Origin: Streptomyces geranii
GTDB lineage: Bacteria > Actinomycetota > Actinomycetes > Streptomycetales > Streptomycetaceae
Direction of reading: 5' to 3'
DNA: 64,000 nt
Assembly (NCBI RefSeq): GCF_002954775.1
Contig: NZ_PJME01000003.1
Location: forward strand, 124,001 to 188,000
In this document: positions 25,242-33,350 of the stretch, piece by piece
Position numbering within the stretch: position 1 is the first letter of the stretch
Layout of the letters: the number at the start of each line of letters is the position of its first letter
Translations under genes and position numbers: made by a program
Notes under the pieces: generated by a model
The model's input: the letters and a program-made list of their open reading frames with translations, nothing else
The model's database searches: none
Told to the model about the DNA's origin: nothing

Positions 25242-27826
25242 GCGACGTCGAGAACACCGAGACCACCGAGAGCGCTGAGGGTATGGAGAGCAAGGGACGC
25301 GTCCTGCCCGTCACCGACCTCTCCCTCGTCGTCCTGATCGGGGCGTCCGGCTCGGGCAAGTCCACTTTCGCCCGGCGGCACTTCAAGCCCACCGAGGTCA
25401 TCTCTTCCGACTTCTGCCGGGGCCTGGTCGCCGACGACGAGAACGACCAGAGCGCCAGCGGGGACGCCTTCGACGTCCTGCACTACATCGCGGGCAAGCG
25501 ACTCGCCTCCGGCCGCCGTACGGTCGTCGACGCGACCAACGTGCAGGAGGGCAGCCGCAAGCCACTGATCGAACTGGCCCGGCAGTACGACGTCCTGCCG
25601 ATCGCCGTCGTCCTCGACGTGCCCGACGACGTCTGCGCCGAACGCAACGCCTCCCGCACCGACCGGGCCGACATGCCCCGCCGGGTCATCCACCGCCACA
25701 TCCGCGAACTCCGCCGCTCCCTGCGCCACTTGGAGCGCGAGGGCTTCCGCAAGGTGCACGTCCTGCGGGGCGTGGCGGAGATCGAGGCGGCCGAGGTCCG
25801 CACCGAGAAGCGCTTCAACGACCTGACCCACCTCACCGGCCCCTTCGACATCATCGGCGACATCCACGGCTGCGCCTCCGAACTGGACACCCTGCTCGGC
25901 AAGTTGGGCTACGAGGACGGCGTGCACCCGGCCGGCCGTACGGCGGTCTTCGTCGGCGACCTCGTCGACCGGGGCCCGGACAGCCCGGGCGTACTGCGCC
26001 GCGTGATGTCCATGGTCGGGTCGGGCAACGCGCTGTGCGTGCCCGGCAACCACGAGAACAAGTACGGCCGCCACCTCAAGGGCCGCAAGGTCCAGCACAC
26101 CCACGGCCTCGCCGAGACCATCGGGCAGATGGAGGGGGAGAGCGACGAATTCCGTGCCCAGGTCCGGGAGTTCATCGACGGACTGGTCAGCCACTACGTC
26201 CTGGACGGCGGACGCCTTGTGGTCTGCCACGCCGGTCTGCCCGAGAAGTACCACGGCCGCACGTCCGGCCGGGTGCGCTCGCACGCGCTGTACGGCGAGA
26301 CGACCGGGGAGACCGACGAGTTCGGCCTGCCGGTGCGCTACCCGTGGGCGGAGGACTACCGGGGCCGGGCGGCCGTGGTCTACGGCCACACGCCCGTCCC
26401 CGAGGCGAGCTGGCTCAACAACACCATCTGCCTGGACACCGGTGCGGTCTTCGGCGGCAAGCTGACCGCGCTGCGCTGGCCGGAGCGGGAGCTGGTCGAC
26501 GTACCCGCCGAGCGGGTCTGGTACGAGCCGGTCAGGCCGCTGCGTTCGGAGGCACCGGGCGGGCACGACGGCCGGCCGCTGGACCTGGCGGACGTCCACG
26601 GCCGCCGGGTGGTGGAGACGCGGTACGCGGGCCGGATCACGGTCCGCGAGGAGAACGCGGCGGCTGCACTGGAGGTCATGAGCCGTTTCGCGGTGGACCC
26701 GCGCCTGCTGCCGTACCTCCCGCCGACGATGGCACCGACGGCGACCTCGCAGGTGGAGGGGTATCTGGAGCACCCGGCGGAGGCGTTCGAGCAGTACCGG
26801 ACCGACGGGGTCGAGCGGGTCGTGTGCGAGGAGAAGCACATGGGGTCGCGGGCGGTCGTGCTGGTGTGCCGTGACGCGGAGGTGGCCGGGAAGCGGTTCG
26901 GTGTGGACCCCGACGGTGGTGTGAGCGGGGCGCTGTACACGCGTACCGGGCGGCCGTTCCTCGACGACCCGGCCGTGACCGAGGAGATCCTCGGCCGGGT
27001 GCGGGCGGCGGCGGACGGGGCCGGTCTGTGGGACGAGCTGGGCACCGACTGGCTGCTCCTGGACGCCGAGTTGATGCCGTGGTCGCTGAAGGCGTCCGGG
27101 CTGCTCCGGTCCCAGTACGCCGCGGTGGGCGCCGCGTCCGGGGCGGTGTTCCCGGGGGCGCTGGCCGCGCTGGAGGGCGCTGCGGCGCGGGGCGTCGAGG
27201 TGGGCGACCTGCTGGCCCGCCAGCGTGAACGGGCCTCCGACGCCTCGGCGTTCACGGAGGCGTACCGGCGCTACTGCTGGCCGACGGAGGGTCTGGACGG
27301 GGTCCGGCTGGCCCCCTTCCAGCTCCTGGCGACCGAGGGACGCAGCCTGGCCGGGTTGCCGCACGACGAGCAACTGGCCCTGCTGGACCGGCTGGTGGAG
27401 CACGACGGCTCCGGGTTGCTGCAGACGACTCGACGCCTGTACGTCGACACGGGTGACGTCGAGTCGGTGCGGGCGGGCGTGGAGTGGTGGCTGGAGATGA
27501 CCGGGCGGGGTGGTGAGGGCATGGTCGTGAAGCCGCTCGGGGGTGTGGTGCGGGACGACAAGGGGCGGCTCGTGCAGCCCGGCATCAAGTGCCGGGGGCG
27601 GGAGTATCTGCGGATCATCTACGGGCCGGAGTACACGCGCCCGGAGAACCTCGCCCGGCTGCGGGGGCGGTTCCTGAACCACAAGCGGTCGCTTGCGGTC
27701 AGGGAGTACGCGTTGGGGTTGGAGGGGCTGGACCGGCTGGCGGAGGGGGAGCCGTTGTGGCGGGTGCATGAGGCTGTGTTCGGGGTGCTGGCGCTGGAGT
27801 CGGAGCCGGTGGACCCACGGTTGTAG
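25238..27826 (+). CDS. pnkp: Polynucleotide kinase-phosphatase-ligase Pnkp
   Basis: 862 residues, close to the 870 of the C. thermocellum enzyme, with three modules: 5'-kinase with GASGSGKSTF near residue 35; metallophosphatase with GDIHGC near 206, GDLVDRG and GNHENK; and a C-terminal adenylyltransferase with nucleotidyl lysine in EEKHMGSR near 533 and EGMVVKPLGG near 765. It heals and, with Hen1, seals broken RNA such as anticodon-cleaved tRNA. ATG 25238 lies in the hen1 stop (ATGA), ensuring stoichiometric synthesis. No toxin gene is adjacent. A truncated inverted-repeat element with a strong hairpin follows directly and probably ends transcription. Confidence 0.95.
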   Translation: MSDVENTETTESAEGMESKGRVLPVTDLSLVVLIGASGSGKSTFARRHFKPTEVISSDFCRGLVADDENDQSASGDAFDVLHYIAGKRLASGRRTVVDATNVQEGSRKPLIELARQYDVLPIAVVLDVPDDVCAERNASRTDRADMPRRVIHRHIRELRRSLRHLEREGFRKVHVLRGVAEIEAAEVRTEKRFNDLTHLTGPFDIIGDIHGCASELDTLLGKLGYEDGVHPAGRTAVFVGDLVDRGPDSPGVLRRVMSMVGSGNALCVPGNHENKYGRHLKGRKVQHTHGLAETIGQMEGESDEFRAQVREFIDGLVSHYVLDGGRLVVCHAGLPEKYHGRTSGRVRSHALYGETTGETDEFGLPVRYPWAEDYRGRAAVVYGHTPVPEASWLNNTICLDTGAVFGGKLTALRWPERELVDVPAERVWYEPVRPLRSEAPGGHDGRPLDLADVHGRRVVETRYAGRITVREENAAAALEVMSRFAVDPRLLPYLPPTMAPTATSQVEGYLEHPAEAFEQYRTDGVERVVCEEKHMGSRAVVLVCRDAEVAGKRFGVDPDGGVSGALYTRTGRPFLDDPAVTEEILGRVRAAADGAGLWDELGTDWLLLDAELMPWSLKASGLLRSQYAAVGAASGAVFPGALAALEGAAARGVEVGDLLARQRERASDASAFTEAYRRYCWPTEGLDGVRLAPFQLLATEGRSLAGLPHDEQLALLDRLVEHDGSGLLQTTRRLYVDTGDVESVRAGVEWWLEMTGRGGEGMVVKPLGGVVRDDKGRLVQPGIKCRGREYLRIIYGPEYTRPENLARLRGRFLNHKRSLAVREYALGLEGLDRLAEGEPLWRVHEAVFGVLALESEPVDPRL

Positions 27827-27831
27827 GGGTC

Positions 27832-27951
27832 TTTCCTCGCCCCCGCCGCCTCTACCCGTTCCCATCCCTGGGGGCTGCGCCCCCAGACCCCCCTCTTGTC
27901 CTCAAACGCCGGACGGGCTGAATACCTAGGGGCGGCGGGGGCGACGGAAAA
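27832..27951. repeat. Truncated copy of MITE-like inverted-repeat element with terminator hairpin
   Basis: Shares about 85 nt of its left part with the element at 32429-32611 (from TTTCCTCGCCCCCGCC to GCCGGACGGGCTG), but the middle of the right arm is missing and only the terminal GGGCGGCGGGGGCGA block remains. It contains the hairpin CTGGGGGC-TGC-GCCCCCAG (27868-27886) between convergent pnkp and the NAD-kinase-like gene, so it can serve as a bidirectional terminator. Confidence 0.85.
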
Positions 27952-28854
27952 TCAGTCGACCAACCGCAGCCTCTCCCCACCCACCCCCACCCGAACCCGC
28001 TGCCCCCAGGTCAACTCCACCGCATCGCTCTCGATCCCGTCCCCGAAAGCGATCAACCGCTCGGACTCCACCGTGAGAGTCAGCCCACCCCCTGCCCCCA
28101 ACTCCCCCGCGACCAACGACGTCCCGGTCGCCGGGGACGGCCAGGCCTCGCGGACGAACCACACCAGGCGGTTCTCCGTCGGGGCCGGCAGGCGTGGGCC
28201 CGTGCCGCCGCGGTCCTGCCAGACCGAGCGGAGCCAGCCGCTCGCCCCGGTCCCTGTCCCCACCAGCACCCCGGACGATGCCTGGGCCTCGACGGCACCC
28301 CTGTCGTCGTCGAGGCTCAGGCGGTATCGGGCGGTCTGGTGACCGGCGGCGCCGAGGTAGATCTCGTTGAGGGCCAGCAGGCGTTGGGTGTCGTCGGCTA
28401 CCGCCTCGACCATGGTGAGTTCGGTGACGCCCGTCGCCGTCGCGAGTACCGACGGGAGGAGCGTCCGCGCGTCCGCCGGGCGGTGGCGTACCAGGACGCC
28501 CGGATTGCGGCCGGGGTCCGTGTCGATGCCCACCACCGGCTGCCCGGACAGGTACTTGGCGACGTTCGCCACCAGCCCGTCCTGCCCGACCACGACGACC
28601 ACGTCCTCGGGTGCGAAGAGGAAACGGTCCAAGTCCGTTCGCTCCAGCCGGGTCTGACGCCAGGTCAGCGGGATCGCCGCCGTCACCTCCGTCAGCGCTC
28701 GGCGCGTGCGGTGGTGGCGTTCCGCCACCTCCTCGATGTCCCGGCCGCGGGAGCGGAGGAAGAAGGCGGCCTGGCCGTGCGTGCCGTGCCGGGCCACCAA
28801 CTCCTCGTACTCCGTGGTGCGATGGACCAGTACGGCCCGTGGCGCGAGGCTCAC
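27952..28854 (-). CDS. NAD kinase-like protein (ATP-NAD kinase fold)
   Basis: 300 residues with the diacylglycerol/NAD-kinase fold: VVVVVGQDGLVANVAKYL near residue 95 stands where NAD kinases have the GGDGT motif (here GQDG), followed by PVVGIDTDPGRNPGVL, and later ASSGVLVGTGTGASGW in place of the substrate-binding strand. The changed GGDG glycine may mean altered or lost phosphorylating activity. Start GTG 28854 is embedded in the stop of the SPFH gene (GTGA), so the pair is one operon. The stop abuts the inverted-repeat element. The SPFH plus NAD-kinase-like pairing suggests a nucleotide-linked membrane function, unproven. Confidence 0.75.
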   Translation of the reverse strand: MSLAPRAVLVHRTTEYEELVARHGTHGQAAFFLRSRGRDIEEVAERHHRTRRALTEVTAAIPLTWRQTRLERTDLDRFLFAPEDVVVVVGQDGLVANVAKYLSGQPVVGIDTDPGRNPGVLVRHRPADARTLLPSVLATATGVTELTMVEAVADDTQRLLALNEIYLGAAGHQTARYRLSLDDDRGAVEAQASSGVLVGTGTGASGWLRSVWQDRGGTGPRLPAPTENRLVWFVREAWPSPATGTSLVAGELGAGGGLTLTVESERLIAFGDGIESDAVELTWGQRVRVGVGGERLRLVD

Positions 28855-29855
28855 TCCCGCGCTCCGCCGCCCAGCCTGGCGAGCAGGCCGGTCAGGACGT
28901 CCGGCGACACCGTCACGCTGTCGATCCGGGGCAGGTTCTCGGCGAGCCGGGTGCCCGTCAGGGCGTGCAGCAGTGCCACGTCCGCGTCGGCGTGGGCGCG
29001 CAGCCACGCCGCCTGGGCCTCGGCCCGCGCCTCGCCCACGCCCCGCACGCTCTCGGCCTCCGCCTCCGCGAGCCGCACCACGCGCGCCGCCTCCGCCTCG
29101 GCCCGTACCGCGTCGGCAGCCGCGTACTCCTCGGCCTCGCGGCGGGCGTTCGTACCCCGCTGGTCGACCAACTGCTCCTCGCGCCGGGCGAGTTCGATCT
29201 GGCTGGCCAGCTCGTTCTCGGCGATGGCCCGCTCGCGTTCCACGGCCACCGCACGGCGTTCGTACGTCGCCCGGTCGGCCTCCTGCTGGATCTGCTCGCG
29301 GGCGGGGGTGCGCAGCGCCCGCTCGACCTCGGGTTCCGGCCGCAGGGCCACCACGCGTACGGCGACGACCTCGATGCCCGTGGCCGGCAGGCGCGGCTCG
29401 GCGGCCAGTCCCGCCGCGACCCGCTCCCGTACCGACGCCACCCCGTCGACCAGCGCGGACGACAGGGGCGTACGGGCGAGGACGTCCAGGGCGTGCTGCT
29501 GGGCCGTCTCCGTCAGCAGCGTCGCCAGCTGCTCCAGGGGTGCGCCGCGCCAGACGCCGGTGTCCGGGTCGACGGAGAAGTCGAGGCGGGCGGCGGCGAG
29601 GGCGGGGTCGCTGACGCGGTAGGTGACGGTCGCCTGGACCGCGACGTCCTGGAAGTCGGACGTACGGGCATGGAAGGTCATCGCCAACTCGCGGTCGTCG
29701 ACCGGGACTTCGGAGAGCGTTGCGGTCAGCGCGCGGAACCAGAAGCTGAGTCCGGGGCCGTCGTGCGTCAACTGGCCCGAGCGGTGGTGGCGGATGTGGG
29801 CCGTGGGCGTGCCCCGCAGATGGCGCCAGCCGAGGCGCCGGGTGATGTCGGCCAT
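28851..29855 (-). CDS. SPFH/band-7 domain protein (stomatin-like)
   Basis: 334 residues. The SPFH domain spans about 1-180 (AMTFHARTSDFQDVAVQATV in its core), followed by a long Ala/Glu/Arg coiled coil (180-285) and a short C-terminal domain with TGLLARLGG. There is no N-terminal transmembrane helix, unlike flotillins, so association with the membrane would be peripheral. ATG 29855 is preferred to GTG 29879 because a good promoter 39 nt upstream would put the transcription start close to the GTG. It is coupled to the NAD-kinase-like gene. Such proteins form ring scaffolds; the function here is unknown. Confidence 0.85.
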   Translation of the reverse strand: MADITRRLGWRHLRGTPTAHIRHHRSGQLTHDGPGLSFWFRALTATLSEVPVDDRELAMTFHARTSDFQDVAVQATVTYRVSDPALAAARLDFSVDPDTGVWRGAPLEQLATLLTETAQQHALDVLARTPLSSALVDGVASVRERVAAGLAAEPRLPATGIEVVAVRVVALRPEPEVERALRTPAREQIQQEADRATYERRAVAVERERAIAENELASQIELARREEQLVDQRGTNARREAEEYAAADAVRAEAEAARVVRLAEAEAESVRGVGEARAEAQAAWLRAHADADVALLHALTGTRLAENLPRIDSVTVSPDVLTGLLARLGGGARE

Positions 29856-29893
29856 GTGTCTGTCGTCCCTCCGCAGCACTTTTCGTCAAGTGG

Positions 29894-29923
29894 ACGATAT
29901 TCGGTCCATCCGCTTATCGTCAA
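29894..29923 (-). promoter_or_regulatory. Vegetative-type promoter of the SPFH operon
   Basis: On the minus strand TTGACG (29918-29923) and TATCGT (29894-29899) are 18 nt apart, a good match to HrdB-type promoters, giving a leader of about 30 nt. The sequence TCGTCAAGkGGACGA is present twice (29883-29897 and 29917-29931), which could be an operator overlapping both elements. Confidence 0.6.
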
Positions 29924-30026
29924 GGGGACGAGATGCGGGAGTGGCGGGGGAGCGGTGTGGTGAGGGTTATCCCCCACATCCGCCGGCCGGCGGGTGAACG
30001 CGGTGCGGAGTGGTCAGGATGGAGGT

Positions 30027-31265
30027 ATGGGATTCCATGTCGACTCCGAGGCCGGGCGGCTGCGCCGCGTCATCCTGCACCGGCCGGACCTAGAGCTCAA
30101 AAGGCTCACCCCCAGCAACAAGGACGCCCTCCTCTTCGACGACCTGCTGTGGGTACGCCGGGCGCGCGCCGAGCACGACGGTTTCGCCGACGTGCTGCGC
30201 GACCGGGGCGTCGCCGTCCACCTCTTCGGCGACCTGCTCACCGAGGCCCTGGCGATCCCGGTGGCCCGGACCCTCGTACTGGACCGGGTCTTCGACGAGA
30301 AGGAGTACGGTCCGCTCGCCACCGACCACCTCAGAGCCGCCTTCGAGAACCTGCCCGCCGCCGAACTGGCCGAACTGCTCATCGGCGGCATCACCAAGCG
30401 CGAGTTCCTCGCCGCGCACGCCGAACCGACCTCGGTCCGCTTCCACGTCATGGAGCTGGACGACTTCCTCCTCGGCCCCCTCCCCAACCACCTCTTCACC
30501 CGCGACACCTCCGCCTGGATCTACGACGGCGTCTCCATCAACGCGATGCGCTGGCCGGCCAGGCAGCGGGAGACCGTGCACTTCGAGGCGATCTACCGGC
30601 ACCACCCCCTCTTCAGCGAGGCGTTCCATGACGAAACCTTCCGCCTCTGGTCGCAGGGGCAGGCGGACTACCCCTCCACCATCGAGGGTGGCGACGTCCT
30701 CGTCATCGGCAACGGCGCCGTACTCATCGGCATGAGCGAGCGCACCACGCCCCAGGCGGTCGAGATGCTCGCGCACAAGCTGTTCGCCGCCGGGTCGGCC
30801 GAGACGATCGTGGCGCTCGACATGCCCAAACGGCGCGCGTTCATGCACCTCGACACGGTGATGACGATGGTCGACGGGGACACCTTCACCCAGTACGCCG
30901 GACTCGGCATGCTCCGCTCGTACACCATCGAACCGGGCGTCGGTGACAAGGAGTTGAAGGTCACCGACCATCCGCCGGAGCACATGCACCGGGCGATCGC
31001 CGCCGCGCTGGGCCTCAGCGAGATCCGCGTCCTCACGGCCACCCAGGACGTGCACGCGGCCGAGCGCGAGCAGTGGGACGACGGCTGCAACGTCCTCGCG
31101 GTCGAGCCGGGTGTGGTCGTCGCGTACGAGCGCAACGCGACCACGAACACGCATCTGCGCAAGCAGGGCATCGAGGTGATCGAGATCCCGGGGAGCGAGC
31201 TGGGGCGGGGGCGGGGCGGGCCGCGGTGCATGAGCTGTCCGGTGGAGCGGGACGCGGTGACCTAG
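30027..31265 (+). CDS. arcA: Arginine deiminase
   Basis: 412 residues, normal for ArcA. It converts L-arginine to citrulline and ammonia in the cytoplasm. Seen: N-terminal [25 protein letters not shown] near 165, the catalytic [11 protein letters not shown] with His274 and Asp276, and the nucleophile Cys401 in RCMSCP near the C-terminus. ATG 30027 is preceded by AGGATGGAGGT, an unusually close but purine-rich site; an upstream in-frame start at 29994 lies before it. Ornithine carbamoyltransferase follows on the same strand after 146 nt. No carbamate kinase or arginine/ornithine antiporter is in the window, so the energy-yielding pathway is incomplete locally. Confidence 0.94.
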   Translation: MGFHVDSEAGRLRRVILHRPDLELKRLTPSNKDALLFDDLLWVRRARAEHDGFADVLRDRGVAVHLFGDLLTEALAIPVARTLVLDRVFDEKEYGPLATDHLRAAFENLPAAELAELLIGGITKREFLAAHAEPTSVRFHVMELDDFLLGPLPNHLFTRDTSAWIYDGVSINAMRWPARQRETVHFEAIYRHHPLFSEAFHDETFRLWSQGQADYPSTIEGGDVLVIGNGAVLIGMSERTTPQAVEMLAHKLFAAGSAETIVALDMPKRRAFMHLDTVMTMVDGDTFTQYAGLGMLRSYTIEPGVGDKELKVTDHPPEHMHRAIAAALGLSEIRVLTATQDVHAAEREQWDDGCNVLAVEPGVVVAYERNATTNTHLRKQGIEVIEIPGSELGRGRGGPRCMSCPVERDAVT

Positions 31266-31267
31266 AC

Positions 31268-31321
31268 GACCTGGATGACTTGGACGATCTGGATGACCTG
31301 GAAGACCTAGGAAACCTAGGA
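31268..31321 (+). repeat. 9-bp CTGGATGAC-type tandem repeat and CCTAGG-AAA-CCTAGG
   Basis: Six degenerate 9-mers (GACCTGGAT, GACTTGGAC, GATCTGGAT, GACCTGGAA, GACCTAGGA, AACCTAGGA) begin just after the arcA stop. The last units form CCTAGG-AAA-CCTAGG (31306-31320), able to fold back. Related to the 9-bp repeat at 4816-4860. Confidence 0.8.
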
Positions 31322-31380
31322 GAAATCCGGCCGTATATAAATGTGAGGAGTCGTATAGACTTCCACGCGTCTGTGTCATG
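31322..31380 (+). promoter_or_regulatory. AT-rich promoter region of the ornithine carbamoyltransferase gene
   Basis: GTATATAAATGTGAGGAGTCGTATAGAC is conspicuously AT-rich for this genome; TATAGA (31354-31359) can act as a -10. An ArgR (ARG-box-like) site is plausible because the region precedes an arginine gene, but I cannot match a consensus with confidence. Confidence 0.4.
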
Positions 31381-31411
31381 TACGTACTGCCGGATCACTT
31401 GGAGCGCCCCC

Positions 31412-32422
31412 ATGGCGACTGTCCCGACCGCCCTCGCCGGCCGCCACTTCCTCAAGGAGCTGGACTTCACCGAGGAGGAGTTCCGCGGGCTGCTCGATCT
31501 CGCCGCGGAGCTGAAGGCGGCGAAGAAGGCCGGGACCGAGACGCGGTATCTGGTGGGCAGGAACATCGCGCTGATCTTCGAGAAGACCTCGACGCGTACG
31601 CGCTGCGCGTTCGAGGTCGCGGCGGCGGACCAGGGGGCCTCGACGACGTACCTCGATCCGTCGGGTTCGCAGATGGGGCACAAGGAGTCGGTCAAGGACA
31701 CCGCGCGGGTGCTCGGACGGATGTACGACGGGATCGAGTTCCGGGGTGACAGCCAGGAGGCGGTCGAGGAGCTGGCGGCGCACGCGGGCGTGCCCGTCTT
31801 CAACGGCCTGACCGACGCCTGGCACCCGACCCAGATGCTGGCCGACGTACTGACGATGGTCGAGCACGGCGGCGGCAGGCCGCTGCGGGAGATCGCCTTC
31901 GCCTACCTCGGCGACGCGCGCTTCAACATGGGGAACTCGTATCTGGTCACCGGCGCGCTGCTCGGCATGGACGTACGGATCGTCGCGCCGAGGGCGTACT
32001 GGCCCGCCGAGGCGGTCGTCGCCGACGCGCGGAAGCTGGCGGAGGCGAGCGGGGCGCGGGTGACGCTGACGGAGTCGGTGGCGGAGGGGGTGCTGGGGGT
32101 CGACTTCGTCGCCACCGACGTGTGGGTGTCGATGGGGGAGCCGAAGGAGATCTGGGCGGAGCGGATCGCTGCGCTGGCCGGGTATGCGGTGACGATGGAT
32201 GTGCTGCGGGCGACGGGGAACTCGGGGGTGAAGTTCCTGCACTGTCTGCCGGCGTTCCATGATCTGGGGACGAAGGTCGGGCGGGAGATATACGAGACGT
32301 ACGGGCTGGAGTCGCTGGAGGTGACGGACGAGGTGTTCGAGTCGGGGCACTCGGTCGTGTTCGACGAGGCGGAGAATCGGTTGCATACGATCAAGGCTGT
32401 GCTGGTCGCTGCGCTGGGCTGA
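31412..32422 (+). CDS. argF: Ornithine carbamoyltransferase
   Basis: 336 residues. Carbamoyl-phosphate loop STRTRCAFE near residue 59, [11 protein letters not shown] (OTC signature) near 135, DVWVSMGEP, and the ornithine-binding HCLPAF near 277. It interconverts ornithine plus carbamoyl phosphate and citrulline; beside arcA it may act catabolically (ArcB), while its length and sequence fit both uses. ATG 31412 lies 7 nt after GGAG. It has its own AT-rich promoter region, so it need not depend on arcA. A long inverted-repeat element begins 6 nt after the stop and likely terminates transcription. Confidence 0.94.
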   Translation: MATVPTALAGRHFLKELDFTEEEFRGLLDLAAELKAAKKAGTETRYLVGRNIALIFEKTSTRTRCAFEVAAADQGASTTYLDPSGSQMGHKESVKDTARVLGRMYDGIEFRGDSQEAVEELAAHAGVPVFNGLTDAWHPTQMLADVLTMVEHGGGRPLREIAFAYLGDARFNMGNSYLVTGALLGMDVRIVAPRAYWPAEAVVADARKLAEASGARVTLTESVAEGVLGVDFVATDVWVSMGEPKEIWAERIAALAGYAVTMDVLRATGNSGVKFLHCLPAFHDLGTKVGREIYETYGLESLEVTDEVFESGHSVVFDEAENRLHTIKAVLVAALG

Positions 32423-32428
32423 GGCGAC

Positions 32429-32611
32429 TTTTTCCTCGCCCCCGCCGCCCCTACCCGTTCCCATCCCTGGGGGCTGCGCCCCCAGACCCCCCTTTGTCCT
32501 CAAACGCCGGACGGGCTGACATACCCAGCCCCTCCGGCGTTTGAGGAGCGGGGGTTCGGGGGCGGAGCCCCCGAAGGATGGGACGGGTAGGGGCGGCGGG
32601 GGCGAGGAAAA
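32429..32611. repeat. Full-length MITE-like inverted-repeat element (about 85-nt arms)
   Basis: Left arm from TTTTTCCTCGCCCCCGCC through CCTCAAACGCCGGA pairs with right arm TCCGGCGTTTGAGG through GGGGGCGAGGAAAA. Each arm carries its own hairpin: CTGGGGGC-TGC-GCCCCCAG (32467-32485) and TTCGGGGGC-GGA-GCCCCCGAA (32555-32575). It lies between convergent argF and the ATP-binding protein gene, so it probably acts as a two-way terminator. A truncated copy is at 27832-27951. Confidence 0.9.
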
Positions 32612-32614
32612 GCC

Positions 32615-33073
32615 CTACGCCCGACGCCACTGTGCCGGCACCACGGGCACCCTGAACCACACCGCCTTGCCCGACGCAGTCGTCCGGTGGCCGCAGGACG
32701 AGCTGAGGGTGCGGATCAGGAGCAGGCCCCGTCCGTGCTCCTGCCAGGGATCCGGCTCCTCCGACACCGGTCGCGTCAGATTCCCCGGCGGTGCCGGGTC
32801 CGGATCGTGGACCTCGACCTGGCAGCTGGTCGGCAGCAGCTCCACCACCAGCTCTATCGGCGCGTCCCCGGCCGTGTGCTCCACGGCGTTCGCCACCAGC
32901 TCCGCAGTGAGCAGCTCCGCGGTGTCGCAGTCCGCCGCCGCATGCTCCAGCTCGGCCAAGGCGGTACGGACCAGCGCACGGGCGACGGGCACCGCCGCGG
33001 CGGTGTGCGGCAGGGCGATACGCCAGGAGGCGGGGGCGGAGGCGGGGGGTTCTTGCAAGGCGGTTCCGTTCAT
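32615..33073 (-). CDS. RsbW-like ATP-binding regulatory protein (HATPase_c_2)
   Basis: 152 residues of the GHKL fold. The N-box is ELLTAELVANAVEHT near residue 60 with Asn, the G1 box is HDPDPAPP and the G2 box is GRGLLLIRTLSSS near 115; C-terminal GKAVWFRV completes the fold. Proteins of this sort act as anti-sigma factors or kinases in partner-switching with SpoIIE-type phosphatases, and Streptomyces has many. No cognate sigma or antagonist gene is adjacent. ATG 33073 is the only start near the conserved N-terminus. Transcription ends in the inverted-repeat element. Confidence 0.85.
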   Translation of the reverse strand: MNGTALQEPPASAPASWRIALPHTAAAVPVARALVRTALAELEHAAADCDTAELLTAELVANAVEHTAGDAPIELVVELLPTSCQVEVHDPDPAPPGNLTRPVSEEPDPWQEHGRGLLLIRTLSSSCGHRTTASGKAVWFRVPVVPAQWRRA

Positions 33074-33335
33074 GGAGCAGGCTGTCCTGCTTTCAACAAT
33101 AGGAATGGTACGGCGAGGCCCGGCAGAGGCATTTGTCGGGCGCCGCACGGGACCTTCGGCAGTCCCGCTCACCGTTCGGCTTACCCAGACCAACGGCCCG
33201 TCTCCCGCAACCCCTCCCACTGTTACCGCGTTATTGACACCTCGTGACGCGACCGCATCACCGAAACAGACCGCGTGAGCGCCCCCTCCTCCCCATTCCT
33301 CTATCGCGCTCTCATGACGACAGTCACATATCGGT

Positions 33336-33350
33336 GATAATTTTGAACCA
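33336..33350 (+). promoter_or_regulatory. Possible -10 element of a leaderless hydratase transcript
   Basis: GATAAT at 33336-33341 in an AT-rich patch ends nine nt before the ATG at 33350, and no Shine-Dalgarno sequence lies between. This fits transcription starting at the A of ATG, frequent in Streptomyces. The -35 side is weak. Confidence 0.4.

Noticed and set aside
25100..27865. Minus-strand open frame of 921 codons opposite pnkp
   Set aside because: Composition typical of antisense GC frames; the plus strand encodes all Pnkp catalytic motifs.
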